A DNA stretch of 6,904 bases, from assembly GCA_947629215.1 (NCBI GenBank), contig CANRCU010000126.1:1-6904 (forward strand). The letters run 5' to 3'. The first letter of the stretch is position 1, and each line of letters begins with the position of its first letter. Both the position numbers and the translations under genes were made by a program. This document shows, piece by piece, positions 4,156-6,904 of the stretch. A model generated the notes under the pieces. That model did not search any database and had not been told where the DNA came from. It saw nothing but the letters and a program-made list of their open reading frames with translations. The DNA comes from an uncultured Clostridia bacterium. GTDB taxonomy: Bacteria; Bacillota; Clostridia; Lachnospirales; CAG-274.

Positions 4156-6904
4156 GAGATAAGAAAGGCTTCGGAACGGAATATTTGTTTTCTTTGCTTG
4201 CGCCCATGGTAATTATCACGGCTGTGCTGATTCTTTTTGGGTTTTACCCGTTTGGAAAACTGGAGTTTATGAACTCAGACCTGTACAGGCAATATTATGA
4301 CCTTGCCTGCGCGGCAATAAAAAAAATAAAAACGGGCGATAATTTTTTTATCCTGCATGAAGTGGGTTTTGGCGAAAACTTTTATGCTTGGGCTGCATAT
4401 GTTCTTTTCAGTCCGCTGAATGTGCTGTTTTTCTTTGCACCCGAGGCGAATGTCGATATTGTTTTTGAGCTGATATATATTCTTAAACTTGGCTTGACCG
4501 GGCTTTTTATGTCGGTATACCTGAAAAAGAGCAGTCTTTTTAAAACGGGCGGATTTGTGAATGTTGCGTTTTCGACATTGTATGCACTCGGTACGTTTGG
4601 TGTTGTGGCAGGCAGCGTGCAGATAATGTGGCTTGACAATGCGGCGCTGCTGCCATTATGCTGCCTTTTTGCAGAAAAAATTGTAGACAAACGCAAGATA
4701 GGCGCATTTACGGCTGTGTATTTTGCCTGTGTTGTCACTAATTATTATATGGCTTATATTACGGGCTTGTTGAGCCTTATCTACCTTATATATTATTCTG
4801 CCGCAAATGCCGCTTCGCCGAAAAAAATTGCCCGTTCCGCTGCGCTGACGGCATTGTCTGCGCTTTTGGCGATAGGACTTGGCGGTTTTGTTATCGTACC
4901 CGAATTATATGCGGTGAAAGCAAACTATACAGAAATGTTCGGCGGCAGCGAAAAATTGCTGAAATTTGGTATAGGTGAAATTTTTAAGGGGATTTTATTC
5001 ATCACGGACGGGCGTCTTGAATATGATGTGCTTGTGAAGATGTTTTTCGGTCTGCTGCCTGTCGTATTTGCCATAGCTATGATATTTGCCAAGGAAATAA
5101 GGCTTCGCGAAAGGTTGACAGCTCTGGCGATAATGCTGTTTTTTGTTGCGGCGTTAATTTTCAAGCCGTTATACAATTTTATGCATTTTATGCGGCAGCC
5201 AACCGGCTTTGGGTGCAGATTTGCCTATGGCATGGCATTTATGTATATTATTTTTGCTGTAAGAATGCTGATACGTTCTGAAAGAATAACCAAAGCCGAG
5301 ATAATTGCGCCTTTGGCAGTCGTCGTTTTTGGCGTGAATGCCGCTTTATCAAACGAAAGCACAGTGTGGTATTTAGCAAATGCGGCAGGAATTATTTTTC
5401 TGCTGGCGGTTTACCTTGTGTTTCTTAAAATCGCGAAGAACAAAAAGAAGTTTATATTTTCGCTTTTTGCGCTTTTTGAGGCGGGGCTGACTGCATTTTT
5501 TTGTATGAATATAGCAACACATCAATATGTATACGAAAACAGGAGCGAACACAGGGAATATGAAACGCGTGTGCTTAAAGCTATAGATAATATCGACGAC
5601 AGCGGATTTTATCGGGCGGAGGATATAACGCAAATGAGTTTCAGCCGCTGCATCGGGCAGGCGGGACTTGGTTATAACGGCATCTCGACGTTTTCGTCAC
5701 TGACAAACCAGAATGCGGGAGAAATAGCAAGACTTTTGGGTGTGTATTCCATAGATACGGACAAATACAGGGACAGCAGATATAACAGCGTTGTCACGGA
5801 CAGCATTTTCGGTGTAAAATATGTGTTTTCGACAAACAGTACGGACACCTATGACGACGGCAACGGCAGAGAAGTGTATTTTACGGCAGGAAGGCTTTGT
5901 TCGGATATTTACGAAGAGTTGACGAAAGACAGCGAAGTGGCGGTTTACAGAAACAAAACAGCGTTTCCGATAGCATTTGAGGCAGACAACGGTGTGATAA
6001 ACTGCGAAAAGAGTTTTGTGAAAAACGAGCCGCTTGCAGCTTTTCGCAATCAGGAAATATTTTTGAACAATATTGTAAATGAAAGTGAAAGTTTATACAA
6101 ACAAAAAAAATTCGACGATCCCGAATTTACAAATTGCCGTTTTGAAAATGATGGTGACCAAAAAGTGATGAAACTTACATTTGCCGAAAATGACGGGGAT
6201 ATTATGACCGACAATAATAAAATGGGTGCGGTCACCTATCGTTTCATTGCCGATGAAACGGGAGAGTATATGGCGGCTTTTGATTTTAAATATAATTACA
6301 ATGATTTGATCGGGGAAAATTATTATGTCGTTGCAAACGGCGGAGAGGTATTCTATGACGGCTCGGTCGAAAATTTTGTTTACGACCTTGGCAGCTATGA
6401 CAAGGGCGATGTTATCGAAATACGGGTAATATCACGCAGGGACGGTCTGACAATGCAAGAGCCTGAGCTGATGATGCTGGATGAGTCAAAGTTTGCCGAA
6501 ATATCAAATAAGATACAAAACGGCGGACTTGAAAATATAAGAAACGAAAACGGAGATATAAGAGCAATTTCGGATTTTGACAAAAATACCTTTGTTATGA
6601 CAACAATTGCTTATGATGACGGTTATGAGGTATTGACAGACGGCAAAAAAACCGATAAAATAAAAGTGATGGGAGCTTTTTTAGGCTTTGATGTGCCTTC
6701 GGGCAGGCATGAGATAACCATAAGATACAAAAGCCCGGGCTTCGGGCAAGGGGTTGGTATATCGCTGTTCACAGCAGCGGTTTGCATCATTGTATATGTA
6801 TATAAAAAGAAGGGACGTAAGATAATGAAAACAAAAAAAATAAACGATGCCGGTTTTTCTCTTGTGGAATTGATAGTTGTCATTGCTATAATCGTGATAC
6901 TTGT
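4152..6904 (+). CDS. YfhO-family membrane protein (copy 2), in frame with a C-terminal prepilin segment; 3' end outside window
   Basis: ATG 4152 overlaps the stop of copy 1 and follows GGAGG (4142-4146) by five bases. The frame is open for 917 codons to the window edge. Residues 1-890 are a YfhO protein parallel to copy 1: YPFG (32-35), SDLYRQ with Asp43 and Gln47, G-x-G-x-N-x-Y, TNYYMA (196-201), PTGF..RF (350-357), GFYRAE (485-490), an outer domain, a last helix (about 868-884) and a basic tail KKKGRK (885-890). Instead of stopping, the frame runs into Met892 and a prepilin leader with GFSLVEL (901-907), so cleavage would fall after Gly901 with Glu906 at +5. The likely job is transfer of a polyprenyl-linked sugar outside the membrane, by family. 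The YfhO tail should be cytoplasmic, which puts the prepilin leader on the side where prepilin peptidase acts. It could be a true fusion, a lost stop, or a one-base sequencing error near 6803-6817; TAA triplets at 6818-6820 and 6823-6825 lie in the other frames. Confidence 0.85.
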   Translation, partial: MRDKKGFGTEYLFSLLAPMVIITAVLILFGFYPFGKLEFMNSDLYRQYYDLACAAIKKIKTGDNFFILHEVGFGENFYAWAAYVLFSPLNVLFFFAPEANVDIVFELIYILKLGLTGLFMSVYLKKSSLFKTGGFVNVAFSTLYALGTFGVVAGSVQIMWLDNAALLPLCCLFAEKIVDKRKIGAFTAVYFACVVTNYYMAYITGLLSLIYLIYYSAANAASPKKIARSAALTALSALLAIGLGGFVIVPELYAVKANYTEMFGGSEKLLKFGIGEIFKGILFITDGRLEYDVLVKMFFGLLPVVFAIAMIFAKEIRLRERLTALAIMLFFVAALIFKPLYNFMHFMRQPTGFGCRFAYGMAFMYIIFAVRMLIRSERITKAEIIAPLAVVVFGVNAALSNESTVWYLANAAGIIFLLAVYLVFLKIAKNKKKFIFSLFALFEAGLTAFFCMNIATHQYVYENRSEHREYETRVLKAIDNIDDSGFYRAEDITQMSFSRCIGQAGLGYNGISTFSSLTNQNAGEIARLLGVYSIDTDKYRDSRYNSVVTDSIFGVKYVFSTNSTDTYDDGNGREVYFTAGRLCSDIYEELTKDSEVAVYRNKTAFPIAFEADNGVINCEKSFVKNEPLAAFRNQEIFLNNIVNESESLYKQKKFDDPEFTNCRFENDGDQKVMKLTFAENDGDIMTDNNKMGAVTYRFIADETGEYMAAFDFKYNYNDLIGENYYVVANGGEVFYDGSVENFVYDLGSYDKGDVIEIRVISRRDGLTMQEPELMMLDESKFAEISNKIQNGGLENIRNENGDIRAISDFDKNTFVMTTIAYDDGYEVLTDGKKTDKIKVMGAFLGFDVPSGRHEITIRYKSPGFGQGVGISLFTAAVCIIVYVYKKKGRKIMKTKKINDAGFSLVELIVVIAIIVIL
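6810..6815 (+). promoter_or_regulatory. Candidate internal ribosome binding site before the second prepilin start
   Basis: AAGGGA lies nine bases before ATG 6825, inside the Lys/Gly codons of the YfhO copy 2 tail. It could let ribosomes start the prepilin separately even though the same frame is already being translated from 4152. It is a moderate match in a purine-rich stretch, so chance is possible. Confidence 0.45.
6825..6904 (+). CDS. Second type IV prepilin, N-terminal 26 codons only (alternative start within the YfhO copy 2 frame)
   Basis: Counted from ATG 6825, the leader is MKTKKINDAG (1-10), then FSLVELIVVIAIIVIL. Predicted cleavage is G10|F11, with Glu15 at the conserved +5 position followed by the hydrophobic pilin helix. 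The prepilin signal is clear, but the globular domain is off the window, so pilin, minor pilin and pseudopilin cannot be told apart. Its isoleucine codons (4 ATA, 1 ATT, 1 ATC) resemble the YfhO genes and not the first pilin, which suggests a low-level minor pilin. It has no promoter of its own here. It is in the same frame as YfhO copy 2 with no stop between them, so it may be made only as a fusion, or also from this internal start. Confidence 0.62.
   Translation, partial: MKTKKINDAGFSLVELIVVIAIIVIL

Noticed and set aside
4382..5176. Minus-strand frames within YfhO copy 2
   Set aside because: These are shadows of the second YfhO gene, which is clearly coding by its collinear similarity with copy 1.
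6818..6825. Stops of YfhO copy 2 at TAA 6818-6820 or TAA 6823-6825
   Set aside because: Both are out of the frame set by ATG 4152 (offsets 2 and 1). They would be used only if a base were missing or added upstream, so they are kept as the main alternative to the fusion and not as the annotation.
1..6904. CRISPR arrays, insertion sequences, tRNA or rRNA genes, attachment sites
   Set aside because: I saw no regularly spaced repeats, transposase motifs, terminal inverted repeats or structural RNA signatures.

Overview
The window looks like chromosome of a low-to-moderate-GC Bacillota bacterium, most likely a Clostridia-type anaerobe. This rests on strong AGGAGG-type ribosome sites, frequent ATA and AGA/AGG codons, an RsmF-like RNA methyltransferase of clostridial type, a Gram-positive-type YfhO family and a short type IV prepilin. 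I cannot name the genus.

Layout. (1) Positions 556 to 1, minus strand: the N-terminal 185 codons of an RsmF/NOP2-Sun family RNA m5C methyltransferase, leaving the window at the left edge. (2) Positions 557-1018: a 462-base, very AT-rich divergent intergenic region. It holds a sigma-A-type promoter for each flanking gene, repeated TATGAA motifs and one long-looped inverted repeat; nothing in it looks coding. (3) Positions 1019-1423, plus strand: a complete 134-residue type IV prepilin with a codon bias expected for high expression. (4) Positions 1470-1501: a strong intrinsic terminator. (5) Positions 1525-4155: a complete YfhO-family polytopic membrane protein of 876 residues; its true start lies just after the terminator. 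(6) Positions 4152-6904: a second, paralogous YfhO protein, joined to the first by an ATGA overlap. This frame has no stop. It runs straight through the last transmembrane helix and basic tail into a second class III prepilin signal (GFSLVEL) and off the right edge.

How the parts may work together. The order is pilin, YfhO, YfhO, pilin. YfhO proteins belong to the GT-C membrane glycosyltransferase superfamily; the characterised Bacillus and Listeria members add sugars to lipoteichoic acid from a polyprenyl-phosphate donor. Two YfhO paralogues between prepilins suggest a dedicated surface- or pilus-glycosylation cassette. The arrangement fits one abundant pilin (own promoter, optimised codons, strong terminator) with low-level read-through into the enzymes and a second, probably minor, pilin. 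This is inference from context.

The most unusual feature is the in-frame YfhO-prepilin junction near 6825. It is either a real fusion/polyprotein that prepilin peptidase could cut, or a lost stop codon or one-base error; an internal start with its own ribosome site is also present. The sequence to the right of the window is needed to see the rest of the second pilin and any pilus assembly genes, none of which is visible here.
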